From assembly GCA_037447295.1 (NCBI GenBank), contig JBBIGZ010000009.1, positions 8,923-72,922 of the forward strand: a DNA stretch of 64,000 nucleotides, given 5' to 3'. The notes beneath the pieces were generated by a model, which saw only the letters and a list, made by a program, of their open reading frames with translations, was not told the origin of the DNA and did not search any database. The DNA is from 630D-37 sp037447295 (lineage in GTDB: Bacteria; Chloroflexota; Anaerolineae; Anaerolineales; Villigracilaceae). Positions 52,345-61,053 of the stretch are shown piece after piece. Both the position numbers and the translations under genes were made by a program. Every line of letters starts with the position of its first letter. Positions within the stretch are counted from its first letter, which is position 1.

Positions 52345-54036
52345 ATGCTCAATATTTCGCCTGCCGAAACCATCCATCTCACCTGGAGCGATCTGGAACC
52401 CCACTTCCAGGAACTGCAATCCCGTCCCCTAAGCGCCGCCACCATCGAAGGCTGGTTGCTAGATTGGTCGCACCTTGCCCAGGTTGTGGACGAAATGGAA
52501 AGCCGCCTCTACATTGCCACCACCGTCAACACTGCCGATGCCGAGGCCGAAGCCCGCCTGAACCGTTACCTGGAAACCATCTTTCCCCACCTCAAGACCG
52601 CAGAGCAGCGGCTTAAGGAAAAACTGTTGGCCAGCGGCCTGGAGCCTAAAGGCATGGAATTGCCCTTGCGCGCCATGCGCACCCATGCTGCCCTCTTTCG
52701 CGAAGCCAATTTGCCCCTGCAGGCCGAAGAGCAGAAGCTTTCGGTTGAATATGACAAGATCATCGGCGCCCAAACGGTCGAATGGGAAGGCCAAGAGGTC
52801 ACCCTCAGCCGCCTGAAGACCGTTCTCCAGGAGCCCGATCGTGCCCGCCGCGAAAAAGCCTGGCGACTGATCGCCGAACGCCAGCTGGCCGATCGCGCTG
52901 CGATCAACGATCTCTGGACACGCTTCATGTCCCTGCGCCTGAAGATCGCCGCCAACGCCGATCAGCCGGATTACCGCGCCTACCAATGGCAGGGCAAACT
53001 GCGCTTCGATTACACCCCCGAAGATTGCAAAACCTTCCATCGCGCCATTGAGGAGGTCATCGTCCCCCTCGCCACGCAAATCTACGAGCGTCATCGCCAA
53101 AAGCTCGGCCTGGATCGCCTGCGCCCCTGGGACCTGGTGGATGGCTGGTATAGCCGCCCAGTTGAAGATGGCACTCGGCCGCCCCTGCGCCCCTTCCAGG
53201 ATGTGGAAGAGCTCAAAGAGAAAACCCAGGCCATCTTCGATCGCCTGGACCCACAGCTCGGTGAGTATTTCCGCATTATGCGCCAGGAATCCATGTTCGA
53301 CCTAGACAACCGCAAAAACAAAGCACCGGGTGGCTATTGCACCCACCTACCGCTCAGCCGTCGCCCGTTCATCTTCATGAACGCCGTCGGCATACACGAT
53401 GATGTACAAACCTTGCTCCACGAGAGCGGCCACGCCTTTCACGATTTCGAGCGCCAGGGATTGCCTTACTATCATCAATGGGGCTCACCGATGGAATTCA
53501 GCGAGGTCGCTTCGATGGGCATGGAACTGCTCGCCTCCCCCTACCTGACCGAATTCTATACGCCCCAGGATACCCGCCGCGCCTTCCAGGAACACCTGGA
53601 ACGCTCGATCCTCTTCTGGCCGTTCATGGCGGTGGTGGATGCTTTTCAACATTGGGTCTATGAAAACCCCTCTCAGGGCGCCGATCCCGCTCAATGTGAT
53701 GCCAAGTGGGCCGAGCTCTGGCAACGCTTCATCCCGGCGATCGATTGGAGTGGCTTGGAAGACGTGATGATGAGCGGCTGGCATCGCAAATTGCACATCC
53801 ACCAAGTTCCCTTCTACTATGTGGAATACGGCCTGGCACAGCTCGGCGCCTTCCAGGTATGGGGTCAAGCGCTCAAAGATCAGGCAGAAGCATTGCGCCG
53901 CTATCGCCAAGCACTGGCGCTCGGTGGCACTGTGCCCTTGCCGCAGCTCTATGCCACGGCCGGCGCCCGTTTTGCCATGGATGCTTCCATCCTGCGACAA
54001 GTTGTAGAACTCGCACATCCCTTCTTGGAACTTTGA
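52345..54036 (+). CDS. M3-family oligoendopeptidase
   Basis: 563 residues, zinc metallopeptidase. The active-site block is LLHESGHAFHDF (HExxH) near residue 357, with the third ligand Glu in MEFSEVASMGMEL about 25 residues on. The PepF/M3 helical fold and length agree. It degrades short peptides in the cytoplasm. GGGAG lies 9 bases before ATG 52345. It may serve with the peptide transporter upstream (36986-40866), but it is in a different transcription unit; the neighbouring gene is chrA, 7 bases downstream. Confidence 0.9.
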   Translation: MLNISPAETIHLTWSDLEPHFQELQSRPLSAATIEGWLLDWSHLAQVVDEMESRLYIATTVNTADAEAEARLNRYLETIFPHLKTAEQRLKEKLLASGLEPKGMELPLRAMRTHAALFREANLPLQAEEQKLSVEYDKIIGAQTVEWEGQEVTLSRLKTVLQEPDRARREKAWRLIAERQLADRAAINDLWTRFMSLRLKIAANADQPDYRAYQWQGKLRFDYTPEDCKTFHRAIEEVIVPLATQIYERHRQKLGLDRLRPWDLVDGWYSRPVEDGTRPPLRPFQDVEELKEKTQAIFDRLDPQLGEYFRIMRQESMFDLDNRKNKAPGGYCTHLPLSRRPFIFMNAVGIHDDVQTLLHESGHAFHDFERQGLPYYHQWGSPMEFSEVASMGMELLASPYLTEFYTPQDTRRAFQEHLERSILFWPFMAVVDAFQHWVYENPSQGADPAQCDAKWAELWQRFIPAIDWSGLEDVMMSGWHRKLHIHQVPFYYVEYGLAQLGAFQVWGQALKDQAEALRRYRQALALGGTVPLPQLYATAGARFAMDASILRQVVELAHPFLEL

Positions 54037-54043
54037 GGCAACC

Positions 54044-54640
54044 ATGAACTGGAAATTGCTTTGGGATCTCTTTCTCGTCTTCACCCGCGTGGCACTGTTC
54101 TCCTGGGGAGGCGGTCCGGCTTCCCTGGCGCTAATGCAACGAGAAACGACCTCCGCCCTGTGGGTTCCACCGGGACAATCCGATCCCGTCCCCTGGGTGA
54201 CGCCGGAGGAGTTCGCCGATGCCGTGGCCGTGGGGAATGCCTTGCCGGGGCCGATCGCTCCCCAAGTTTCAGCGTTTATCGGCTATAAGCTGGCCGGCCT
54301 GCCCGGCGCCATCGCTGCGGTCACCGGCACCGTGCTGCCCACCACCATGCTCATGCTGATAATGGTGATCTTCTTCTTCGGCATTAAGGATAGTCCCACC
54401 GTCCAGGCCATGCTCAAGGTTGTGCGCCCGATTGTGGTCGGTTTTTTGCTTTGGACGGCTTACGATATGGCCCTGAGCGTCTTCGGCGCGCGCAAACTGG
54501 GCTGGCCAATGGCTCTCTCCCAAGGCTGGGATAAGCTCCTGATCACCTTCTTCGCCTTTGCTCTGCTCACCTACACAAAGATCAACCCGGTTTTCCTGAT
54601 CCTCAGTGGTGCTGTGTTTGGCTATCTCGTTTACAGGTGA
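54044..54640 (+). CDS. chrA: Chromate transporter-family membrane protein, single domain
   Basis: 198 residues, one ChrA half: FTRVALFSWGGGPASLALMQRE, FADAVAVGNALPGPIAPQVSAFIGYKLAGLPGAIAAVTGTVLP, then four to five membrane segments. In short-chain ChrA systems two such halves are encoded side by side to form a heterodimer; only one is seen here, so it may act as a homodimer. The family expels chromate, or possibly sulfate-like anions. It lies between the M3 peptidase gene and msrP. Confidence 0.85.
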   Translation: MNWKLLWDLFLVFTRVALFSWGGGPASLALMQRETTSALWVPPGQSDPVPWVTPEEFADAVAVGNALPGPIAPQVSAFIGYKLAGLPGAIAAVTGTVLPTTMLMLIMVIFFFGIKDSPTVQAMLKVVRPIVVGFLLWTAYDMALSVFGARKLGWPMALSQGWDKLLITFFAFALLTYTKINPVFLILSGAVFGYLVYR

Positions 54641-54643
54641 CCC

Positions 54644-55597
54644 ATGAAAGTCTATCACCCTCCCAAAATCCCCTCTTCGGAGATCACCCCTTCCCATCTC
54701 TATTTCTCCCGTCGCGATGTGCTGAAGATGGCCGCCATCCTGGCCGGTGGGCTGGGATTGGCGGCCTGCGCGCCGGCCCTGGTGCAATCGCCAACGCCTG
54801 CGCCCCCCACATTCCGAACCTCGGGACAAACCGATGAGCGCGGCGATGCCCTGACTCCATATGAGATGATCACGAATTACAACAACTACTACGAATTCAG
54901 CGAACAAAAGGAGGCTGTCGCCCGCCTGGCACAGAATTTTGAAACCCATCCCTGGACCGTGGAGGTGGGTGGTCTGTGCCGCTTTCCGAAAATCTACGAT
55001 ATCGATGATCTGCTCAAGCGCTTCCCGGCCGAGGAACGCATTTACCGCCTGCGCTGCGTGGAAGGCTGGAGCATGATCATCCCTTGGAACGGCTTTCCGC
55101 TGGCCGCTTTGCTCAAAGAAGTGGAGCCGCTCGCTTCGGCGCGCTATGTGCGCTTCGTTTCCGTCTACCGGCCAGAACAGATGCCTGGTCAGCGCTCCCG
55201 TTTCTACCCATGGCCGTATTACGAGGGGTTACGGCTGGATGAGGCCATGCATCCTTTAACGATACTGGCTACGGGTCTCTATGGCGCGCCGCTCCCGCCC
55301 CAAGACGGCGCTCCGATTCGGTTGGTCGTCCCGTGGAAATACGGCTTCAAGTCGGCCAAGGCGATCGTCAAGATCGAGCTGGTTGAAGAGCAGCCGAAAA
55401 CTTTCTGGTCCACGATCGCGCCACACGAATACGGCTTTTACGCTAACGTTAACCCAGATGTGCCGCACCCGCGCTGGTCACAGGCGACGGAACGACGCAT
55501 CGGTGAAATCGGAAGACGGCCGACTCTGCTCTTTAACGGTTATGCTGAAGAAGTGGCAGCGCTCTATGCCGGCATGGATCTGAGCAAGTATTACTGA
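54644..55597 (+). CDS. msrP: Protein-methionine-sulfoxide reductase catalytic subunit MsrP
   Basis: 317 residues, molybdopterin protein of the sulfite oxidase fold. The signal region SRRDVLKMAAILAGGLGLAAC has both a twin-arginine motif and a lipobox, so it is probably exported folded by Tat and lipid-anchored. Molybdenum-ligand Cys lies in YRLRCVEGWSMIIPW, with VVPWKYGFKSAKAIVKIEL later. Unlike E. coli MsrP, the Cys-lipobox is present. It repairs oxidised methionines in envelope proteins with electrons from MsrQ, whose gene overlaps its stop (TGATG). Confidence 0.94.
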   Translation: MKVYHPPKIPSSEITPSHLYFSRRDVLKMAAILAGGLGLAACAPALVQSPTPAPPTFRTSGQTDERGDALTPYEMITNYNNYYEFSEQKEAVARLAQNFETHPWTVEVGGLCRFPKIYDIDDLLKRFPAEERIYRLRCVEGWSMIIPWNGFPLAALLKEVEPLASARYVRFVSVYRPEQMPGQRSRFYPWPYYEGLRLDEAMHPLTILATGLYGAPLPPQDGAPIRLVVPWKYGFKSAKAIVKIELVEEQPKTFWSTIAPHEYGFYANVNPDVPHPRWSQATERRIGEIGRRPTLLFNGYAEEVAALYAGMDLSKYY

Positions 55598-56208
55598 TGT
55601 GGCGGCAGATTCCCCTTTCCTGGCTGATCCACGGCTATGCCTGGGGTGGTCTTTTGCTTTTGCTCCTGCAAGCACTAAGCGGGCGGCTGGGCGTCAACCC
55701 GATCCAAAGCCTGGAACTCCGCACCGGGCGCGGGGCGATGATCTTTTTGCTCCTTTCGCTGGCCTGCACTCCGCTGCATCGTTGGTTTGGCTGGCAGGAG
55801 GCTTTGCGTCAACGGCGGCGACTCGGCCTCTATGCGCTGCTCTACGCCACCTTACATGCCCTGATCTTCGTGCACCTGGATTATGGCCTGGCCTGGAGCA
55901 CGTTTGTCCGCACCGTGCTCGAAAAACGCTACCTGCTCTTTGGCATTGCGGCATTTCTGTTCCTGGTTCCCCTAGGCGCGACTTCGTTTGACATCTGGAA
56001 GCAGCGCTTGGGTCGCAATTGGAAGCGGTTACATCGTCTGGTCTACATTGCCTTCCTGCTCGTACTGATTCACGTTGCCCTTTCCCAAAAAGGGAATCTC
56101 TTGAGCTTGCAGGGACAAATCCTGCGTCCGTTGCTTTACGCCATCCTGGGGGGCATCCTGTTGACGGCGCGCCTGCGATTAAGATTTGGAAAACGAAACC
56201 ATTTCTGA
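55597..56208 (+). CDS. msrQ: Heme-binding membrane subunit MsrQ
   Basis: 203 residues, six membrane segments, ferric-reductase-like fold. GRGAMIFLLLSLACTPLHR and the RLGLYALLYATLHALIF and WKRLHRLVYIAFLLVLIHVAL segments supply the paired histidines that bind heme. It passes quinone- or flavin-derived electrons to MsrP. Overlaps the msrP stop by one base, as in known msrPQ operons. Confidence 0.93.
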   Translation: MWRQIPLSWLIHGYAWGGLLLLLLQALSGRLGVNPIQSLELRTGRGAMIFLLLSLACTPLHRWFGWQEALRQRRRLGLYALLYATLHALIFVHLDYGLAWSTFVRTVLEKRYLLFGIAAFLFLVPLGATSFDIWKQRLGRNWKRLHRLVYIAFLLVLIHVALSQKGNLLSLQGQILRPLLYAILGGILLTARLRLRFGKRNHF

Positions 56209-56215
56209 GCGTCCC

Positions 56216-57451
56216 ATGTCCAAACCATCTCCACGTCTCGTGCTTTTCGCTTTACTTTTCTTCTTGCTTTCTTTGGGTCTCTATCTCAACGGGCATCGCG
56301 ATCGGCTGGCCTGGGAATATGAGCGCCTGGTGACCTATGGACGCGGGGTGATCGTGCCGGTGAAACCATTTCCGACACCGCTAGCAACGGTCGAAGCCCT
56401 TCCTTCGCCCACGCCGCCCCTTTCACCCACCACATCGAACACGCCAAGCGCTCCCGCACCTTCGGCTACTCCTACTCCTACCCTCCCGCCCTTACCATCC
56501 CAAGTTTTTCTGCCTGCTCCGACCTGGGAAAAGCAGGATATGAACAACTGCGGACCGACCACCCTGAGCATGGCACTGCGCATGTACGGATGGCAAGGGG
56601 ATCAGTTCGATATTTCCAAGATTATCAAGCCGGAACGCGCCGATCGCAACGTCAACCCAGAAGAGATGGCCTACTACGTGAACAATTACGCCGGCTGGCT
56701 GCGAGCAGAGTTCCGCGTCAATGGGAATATCCAGCTGCTCAAGCGCTTGCTAGCAGCTGGTTTTCCGGTGATCATCGAAGAAGTTTTCATTTTCGAGGAG
56801 AGCTACTGGCCGAACGACGATCATTGGGCAGCGCATTACCTACTCCTCACCGGTTACGACGATCCAAGCGGCACGTTTATCGGCCAGGATTCTTACCACG
56901 GTGCAGATCAGGTGATCGACTATGCCCAACTGGACGCGAACTGGCAACCGTTCAACCGTCTCTATTTCCTGATCTACCGCCCAGAGCAGGAAGAAACCCT
57001 GCGTTCCATACTAGGAGAGGATTGGGATATCGATACCAACCGTCAAGGCGCGCTGGAACAAAGCCGCAAAGAGACGGAAGAGTTTCCCCAGAACGCCTTT
57101 GCCTGGTTCAACTACGGCACGAACCTGGTCTATTTCGAGCGCTATGCCGAAGCCGCACGCGCCTACGATCGAGCACGCCAGATCGGGTTGCCGCAACGGA
57201 TGACGCGCTACCAATTCGGGCCGTTCATCGCCTATTTTCACTCCGGGCGCATACCCGACTTGCTGGCGCTGACCGAATATACCCTGCAGCGCACCTCTAA
57301 CTCAGAAGAGGCCCTGCTTTGGCACGGTTGGGGGCTATACCGCCAAGGTAACTTGAAGGGCGCCATTGCCGATTGGCGACGCGCGCTCAAGGCCCGCCCC
57401 GGCTACCCAGATGCGATATACGCCTTGCAATTTGTCGGCGAAGCCCCATGA
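56216..57451 (+). CDS. Membrane-anchored C39-like peptidase with TPR tail
   Basis: 411 residues. An N-terminal membrane anchor (LVLFALLFFLLSLGLYL, about 7-25) and a long Pro/Thr/Ser linker (about 50-100) precede a papain-like peptidase C39_2 domain (about 105-265): catalytic Cys in MNNCGPTTLSMAL, His in DDHWAAHYLLLTGYDD and Asp in GQDSYHG. A C-terminal TPR region (about 270-411, FAWFNYGTNLVYFERYAEAARAY) follows. A secreted cysteine peptidase or peptidase-like binding protein is implied; the substrate is unknown. ATG 56216 is used rather than an upstream TTG that overlaps msrQ. Confidence 0.8.
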   Translation: MSKPSPRLVLFALLFFLLSLGLYLNGHRDRLAWEYERLVTYGRGVIVPVKPFPTPLATVEALPSPTPPLSPTTSNTPSAPAPSATPTPTLPPLPSQVFLPAPTWEKQDMNNCGPTTLSMALRMYGWQGDQFDISKIIKPERADRNVNPEEMAYYVNNYAGWLRAEFRVNGNIQLLKRLLAAGFPVIIEEVFIFEESYWPNDDHWAAHYLLLTGYDDPSGTFIGQDSYHGADQVIDYAQLDANWQPFNRLYFLIYRPEQEETLRSILGEDWDIDTNRQGALEQSRKETEEFPQNAFAWFNYGTNLVYFERYAEAARAYDRARQIGLPQRMTRYQFGPFIAYFHSGRIPDLLALTEYTLQRTSNSEEALLWHGWGLYRQGNLKGAIADWRRALKARPGYPDAIYALQFVGEAP

Positions 57452-57469
57452 ATGCACCGAAGATGCAAG

Positions 57470-57475
57470 TATAAT
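57470..57475 (+). promoter_or_regulatory. -10 of the M20 peptidase gene
   Basis: TATAAT, 33 bases before ATG 57509, with AAAGGAG as ribosome site 7 bases before the start. No clear -35. Confidence 0.55.
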
Positions 57476-57508
57476 GGGCTTACCCCAGCCCCCACAAAAG
57501 GAGTTCCC

Positions 57509-58873
57509 ATGATCGATTACACCCGAATTGACGCCTATCTGGAATCTCATCTGGATGCCAGTCTGCAAGAGCTGGCACAACTGGTCGCCCAACCCTCCGT
57601 TGCCGCGCAGAATTGGGGACTAAAAGAATGCGCAGCGCTGGTCGCCGAAATGCTGGGTCGACGCGGGTTCCAGGTGGAAATCCTGCCTACAGAAGGCGCG
57701 CCGGTGGTGCTCGCCGAGCGCAAAGGACGTAGCGAGAAGACCCTGCTCTTCTACAATCACTACGATGTCCAGCCGCCGGAACCGCTAGAACTTTGGGAAA
57801 CGCCGCCTTTCGAGCCCAGCATTCGGGATGGCAAGATGTATGGACGTGGCGTGAGCGATGATAAAGGTCACCTGGTGGCACGGCTCTTCGCCCTGGATGC
57901 CTTGCTGGATGCCGAAGGAGAATTACCCTGTAACGTGAAGTTCATCATCGAAGGGGAAGAGGAAACCAGCAGCGTGCATTTGCACGATTTCATCCTGCAC
58001 CACAAGGATCGACTGAAGGCCGATGCCTGTGTTTGGGAATTCGGTTATGTGGATCATCGCGATGTGCCGATGCAATACCTCGGCTTGCGCGGCATTTGCT
58101 ACGTGGAGCTCTCCGTTGAGACGGCCAGCACCGATGTGCATTCCGGCCTCGGCGGTTCGATCTTCCCGAACGCCGCCTGGCGACTGGTGTGGGCGTTGAA
58201 CAGCCTGAAAGGGGCAGATGAGCGCATTCGCATCCCCGGCTTCTACGATGCGGTGCGACCGCCATCGCCGCGCGATTGGGAGCTGATGGCCGCACTGCCC
58301 GATGTGGCGGAAGAATACCGCCAGCGCTATGGGGTGCGCGAATTCATCAAGGGCCTAAAAGGTGGCACGGAATTGCACATTGAGGAGGTCTTCAGCCCCA
58401 CCTGTACCATCTGCGGCCTGACCAGCGGCTACCAGGGAGCCGGTGCAAAAACCGTCTTGCCGGCCCGGGCCTCGGCGAAGGTGGACTTCCGCCTGGTGCC
58501 CGATCAGCATCCCCAGGATATTCTGGAAAAGCTGCGCGCCCACCTCGACCGGGAGGGCTTTTCGGATGTCCAAATCCACTTCCTCGGCGGAGAGCCACCG
58601 GCGCGTACCGATCCGGACGATCCGTTCGTCAACCTGGTAGTAGAAACAGCGCGCCCGGTTTATGGGGTGCCGATGCAAAAGGTGCCGATGACCGGCGGCT
58701 CCGGGCCGATCTATCCCTTCGTCCACGATCTCGGCTTGCCCGTCGCCACGGCCGGCCTGGGCTACCCGGATACGCGCGCCCACGCTCCGAACGAGAACAT
58801 CCGCATTGACCTGTATCTAAAGCACGCTCGTCACATGGCGCGCGTCATCGGCGAGTTCGCTCATTCGAGCTGA
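57509..58873 (+). CDS. M20-family zinc dipeptidase
   Basis: 454 residues. Metal and catalytic residues are seen in FYNHYDVQPP (His), RGVSDDKGHLV (Asp), IEGEEETSS (Glu pair) and the C-terminal HAPNENIRI. The lid/dimerisation domain (DVHSGLGGSIFPNAAW) is present. It is a di-zinc aminoacyl-dipeptidase of the CNDP/DapE group. AAAGGAG lies 7 bases before ATG 57509. The last 13 bases overlap the convergent dehydrogenase fusion gene, so there is no terminator between them. Confidence 0.93.
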   Translation: MIDYTRIDAYLESHLDASLQELAQLVAQPSVAAQNWGLKECAALVAEMLGRRGFQVEILPTEGAPVVLAERKGRSEKTLLFYNHYDVQPPEPLELWETPPFEPSIRDGKMYGRGVSDDKGHLVARLFALDALLDAEGELPCNVKFIIEGEEETSSVHLHDFILHHKDRLKADACVWEFGYVDHRDVPMQYLGLRGICYVELSVETASTDVHSGLGGSIFPNAAWRLVWALNSLKGADERIRIPGFYDAVRPPSPRDWELMAALPDVAEEYRQRYGVREFIKGLKGGTELHIEEVFSPTCTICGLTSGYQGAGAKTVLPARASAKVDFRLVPDQHPQDILEKLRAHLDREGFSDVQIHFLGGEPPARTDPDDPFVNLVVETARPVYGVPMQKVPMTGGSGPIYPFVHDLGLPVATAGLGYPDTRAHAPNENIRIDLYLKHARHMARVIGEFAHSS

Positions 58874-60981
58874 CGCGCCGCCTGCAGCGTCAAGCGGGTG
58901 ACGCCGATCAATTGCTCATACGGAATGGGAGGCGAACCGCCCCGCCGCAAGGCCTGGAGGAAAGCCTCCCATTCGGCATACCAGCCCTTATCCTGCGCCG
59001 AACGAAAGACCTGCCGCCGCCCATCCTGCGTCCATTCCAAGCGACGGAAATCGTCCAAAACAGCGATCGCTCCACCGCAAAAGACCTCCAACCGTTCCTT
59101 GGGATAGGAACGATCGCCGTTTGCCAGGTAATCCAACACGGCCAGGGAGCCATCCTCAAAACGCAGGGTGAGGGTGAAGTTATCCCGGTGGTACTTGCCG
59201 CCATCTGGCAAAGCCCGAATGCTGACCAGCTCGGGCAACCCATCGGCCAGAAAAGTCAAAAAGTCCACGAAATGGCAAGCCTCGCCGATCAACCGGCCTC
59301 CGCCTTGGCGGGGATGATGCAACCAATGATCACCGGGCAGATAGCCGGCATTGACGCGATAGTGAGCGAAAAGCGGTTCGCGTCGAGTGCTCAGGAGTTG
59401 CTTCAGTCGCCGGGCCAGAGGGGCAAAGCGCCGGTTGAAGCCGACGGTCAACAGGGTTTGTGCCTGTGATAAGGCTCGCTCCATGGCCTCGAGCTGCGCT
59501 TCGTCGATCGCCAAGGGTTTTTCAACAAAGACGTGCTTGCCGTGTTCTAGTGCCTGCAGCGCCAGCGGAACATGGGTATCGTGGCGCGTCAGGATGGCGA
59601 CCAGGTTGACTTGGGGGTCTTCGATCACTTCTCGCGCTTCGGAAGTGGCATAGGCAAAGCCAAATTTGCGGGCGATCTGCGCGGCATGGACTCCGCCGCT
59701 GGAAGCGACACCGAGACGGGTGAGCTGCGGAAAGCGCCTGAGCACAGGGAGGAGGGTATTCTGGGCGAAATTGCCGGCGCCAATCAGACCGAGACGGAAT
59801 TCCTTGAGCGGTTCAGCCGCAACGGGGAATTCCACACGGCGCTCGGTGGGAAGATCGAGGCTGGGTGTGCCATAGGTGAGCAGGACGCCCAGGAAAGGTT
59901 CGCCAAGCCGGCCGCGGATTAGATCATAGGCCTGAGGCGCCTGTTCAATGGGGAAGCGATGCGTGATCAGCGGCTGCACCCGCAACTTGCCCTCGGCCAT
60001 CAGGTTTAAGACGGCCTCGAAATTGCGTCCCTCCGTCCAGCGCACGTAGGCATAGGGATAATCCTGACCCTCTTCTTCATAGCGAGGATCATAGCGACCG
60101 GGGCCGTAAGAACGCGAGTTGACGAAGGTGAGCTCCTTTTCGTAATAGAGCTTGCGGGGTAGAGTCTGTCCGACGGCTCCTACAGCCACCACGCGTCCGC
60201 GCAGGCGGGCAATGGTGCCGGCCAGCTCCACCGGGTCGTTGGAAGGGGTATCGGCGCAAAGGATGACGGCATCGAAGCCGCGCGCTTGGGTAAACGCTTC
60301 GGCCGCGGCTTCTGCTTCGGTGCGCAGGACAGCCTGAAGTCCCAGCGAGGATGCGAGGGCGACGCGCTCCGGAGCCAGATCAATGCCCAGGACGCGGCAT
60401 CCGGCCGCGGCGGCGATCTGCAGCGTGAGCAGTCCCAGTAATCCCAATCCGATGACCGCTACCGATTCGCCGATCTCGCTTTGGGCCAGGCGAAAGCCGT
60501 GTAAGGCGATCGCGCCCAACGTGGTGAAGGCGGCAGATTCAAAGTCAACGTTTGCGGGAATGGGGGTGAGCAGGTTGCGGGGAATGAGATTGTATTCGGC
60601 ATGGACGGCGTAATTGCCTCCGGCACAGGCAACGCGTTGGCCGATATGGAAGCCTTCCATGCCCTCGCCAAGCGCAACGATCACGCCGGCGGAAGAATAT
60701 CCTAGAGGCATGGGTTGATCCAGTCGCTCGAAGGCCGCTTGTAGGGTAGGAATTAGGCCTTCGCGCTGCATTTTTTGGATCACCTGGCGCATCAAGTCGG
60801 GGCGGGCACGTGCTTTGCCGAGCAAGGATTTTTGGGCAAATTCGACCAACGTGCGTTCGGTGCCGGCCGAGATCAGGGAGTTGACCACGCGCACCAGCGC
60901 CTGACCATGCCGCGGTGTGGGAATGGGCACTTCGGCTACAAAGGTTTCACCGCTTTTGAGATTTTGGAGCAGCTGTTTCAT
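58861..60981 (-). CDS. Zinc-less alcohol dehydrogenase / Gfo-Idh-MocA oxidoreductase fusion
   Basis: 706 residues. The N-terminal medium-chain dehydrogenase (about 1-345) has PMPLGYSSAGVIVALGEGMEG and Rossmann VAVIGLGLLGLLTLQIAAAAG. It is followed by a Gfo/Idh/MocA domain (about 365-700) with LGLIGAGNFAQNTLLPVL and the ligand motif VFVEKPLAI. Such two-domain proteins are found in polysaccharide gene clusters; their exact substrate is not known. The normal zinc-ligand His of MDR enzymes is not evident. It converges with the M20 gene by overlap and is divergent from gmd. Confidence 0.92.
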   Translation of the reverse strand: MKQLLQNLKSGETFVAEVPIPTPRHGQALVRVVNSLISAGTERTLVEFAQKSLLGKARARPDLMRQVIQKMQREGLIPTLQAAFERLDQPMPLGYSSAGVIVALGEGMEGFHIGQRVACAGGNYAVHAEYNLIPRNLLTPIPANVDFESAAFTTLGAIALHGFRLAQSEIGESVAVIGLGLLGLLTLQIAAAAGCRVLGIDLAPERVALASSLGLQAVLRTEAEAAAEAFTQARGFDAVILCADTPSNDPVELAGTIARLRGRVVAVGAVGQTLPRKLYYEKELTFVNSRSYGPGRYDPRYEEEGQDYPYAYVRWTEGRNFEAVLNLMAEGKLRVQPLITHRFPIEQAPQAYDLIRGRLGEPFLGVLLTYGTPSLDLPTERRVEFPVAAEPLKEFRLGLIGAGNFAQNTLLPVLRRFPQLTRLGVASSGGVHAAQIARKFGFAYATSEAREVIEDPQVNLVAILTRHDTHVPLALQALEHGKHVFVEKPLAIDEAQLEAMERALSQAQTLLTVGFNRRFAPLARRLKQLLSTRREPLFAHYRVNAGYLPGDHWLHHPRQGGGRLIGEACHFVDFLTFLADGLPELVSIRALPDGGKYHRDNFTLTLRFEDGSLAVLDYLANGDRSYPKERLEVFCGGAIAVLDDFRRLEWTQDGRRQVFRSAQDKGWYAEWEAFLQALRRGGSPPIPYEQLIGVTRLTLQAARQLE

Positions 60982-61015
60982 CTGTGAGCCTCAAATCAAG
61001 GATGACATTGTCTAG

Positions 61016-61021
61016 TATAAT
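61016..61021 (+). promoter_or_regulatory. -10 of the gmd operon
   Basis: TATAAT, 32 bases before ATG 61054. CAGGAG lies 8 bases before the start. Weak -35. Confidence 0.55.
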
Positions 61022-61053
61022 TCGGGGGTTGAATTTTGTCATCAGGAGTTTCT

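Noticed and set aside
50985..52445. 486-codon minus-strand open frame
   Set aside because: Antisense shadow of pcrA and the start of the M3 peptidase gene, both of which have complete conserved motifs on the + strand.
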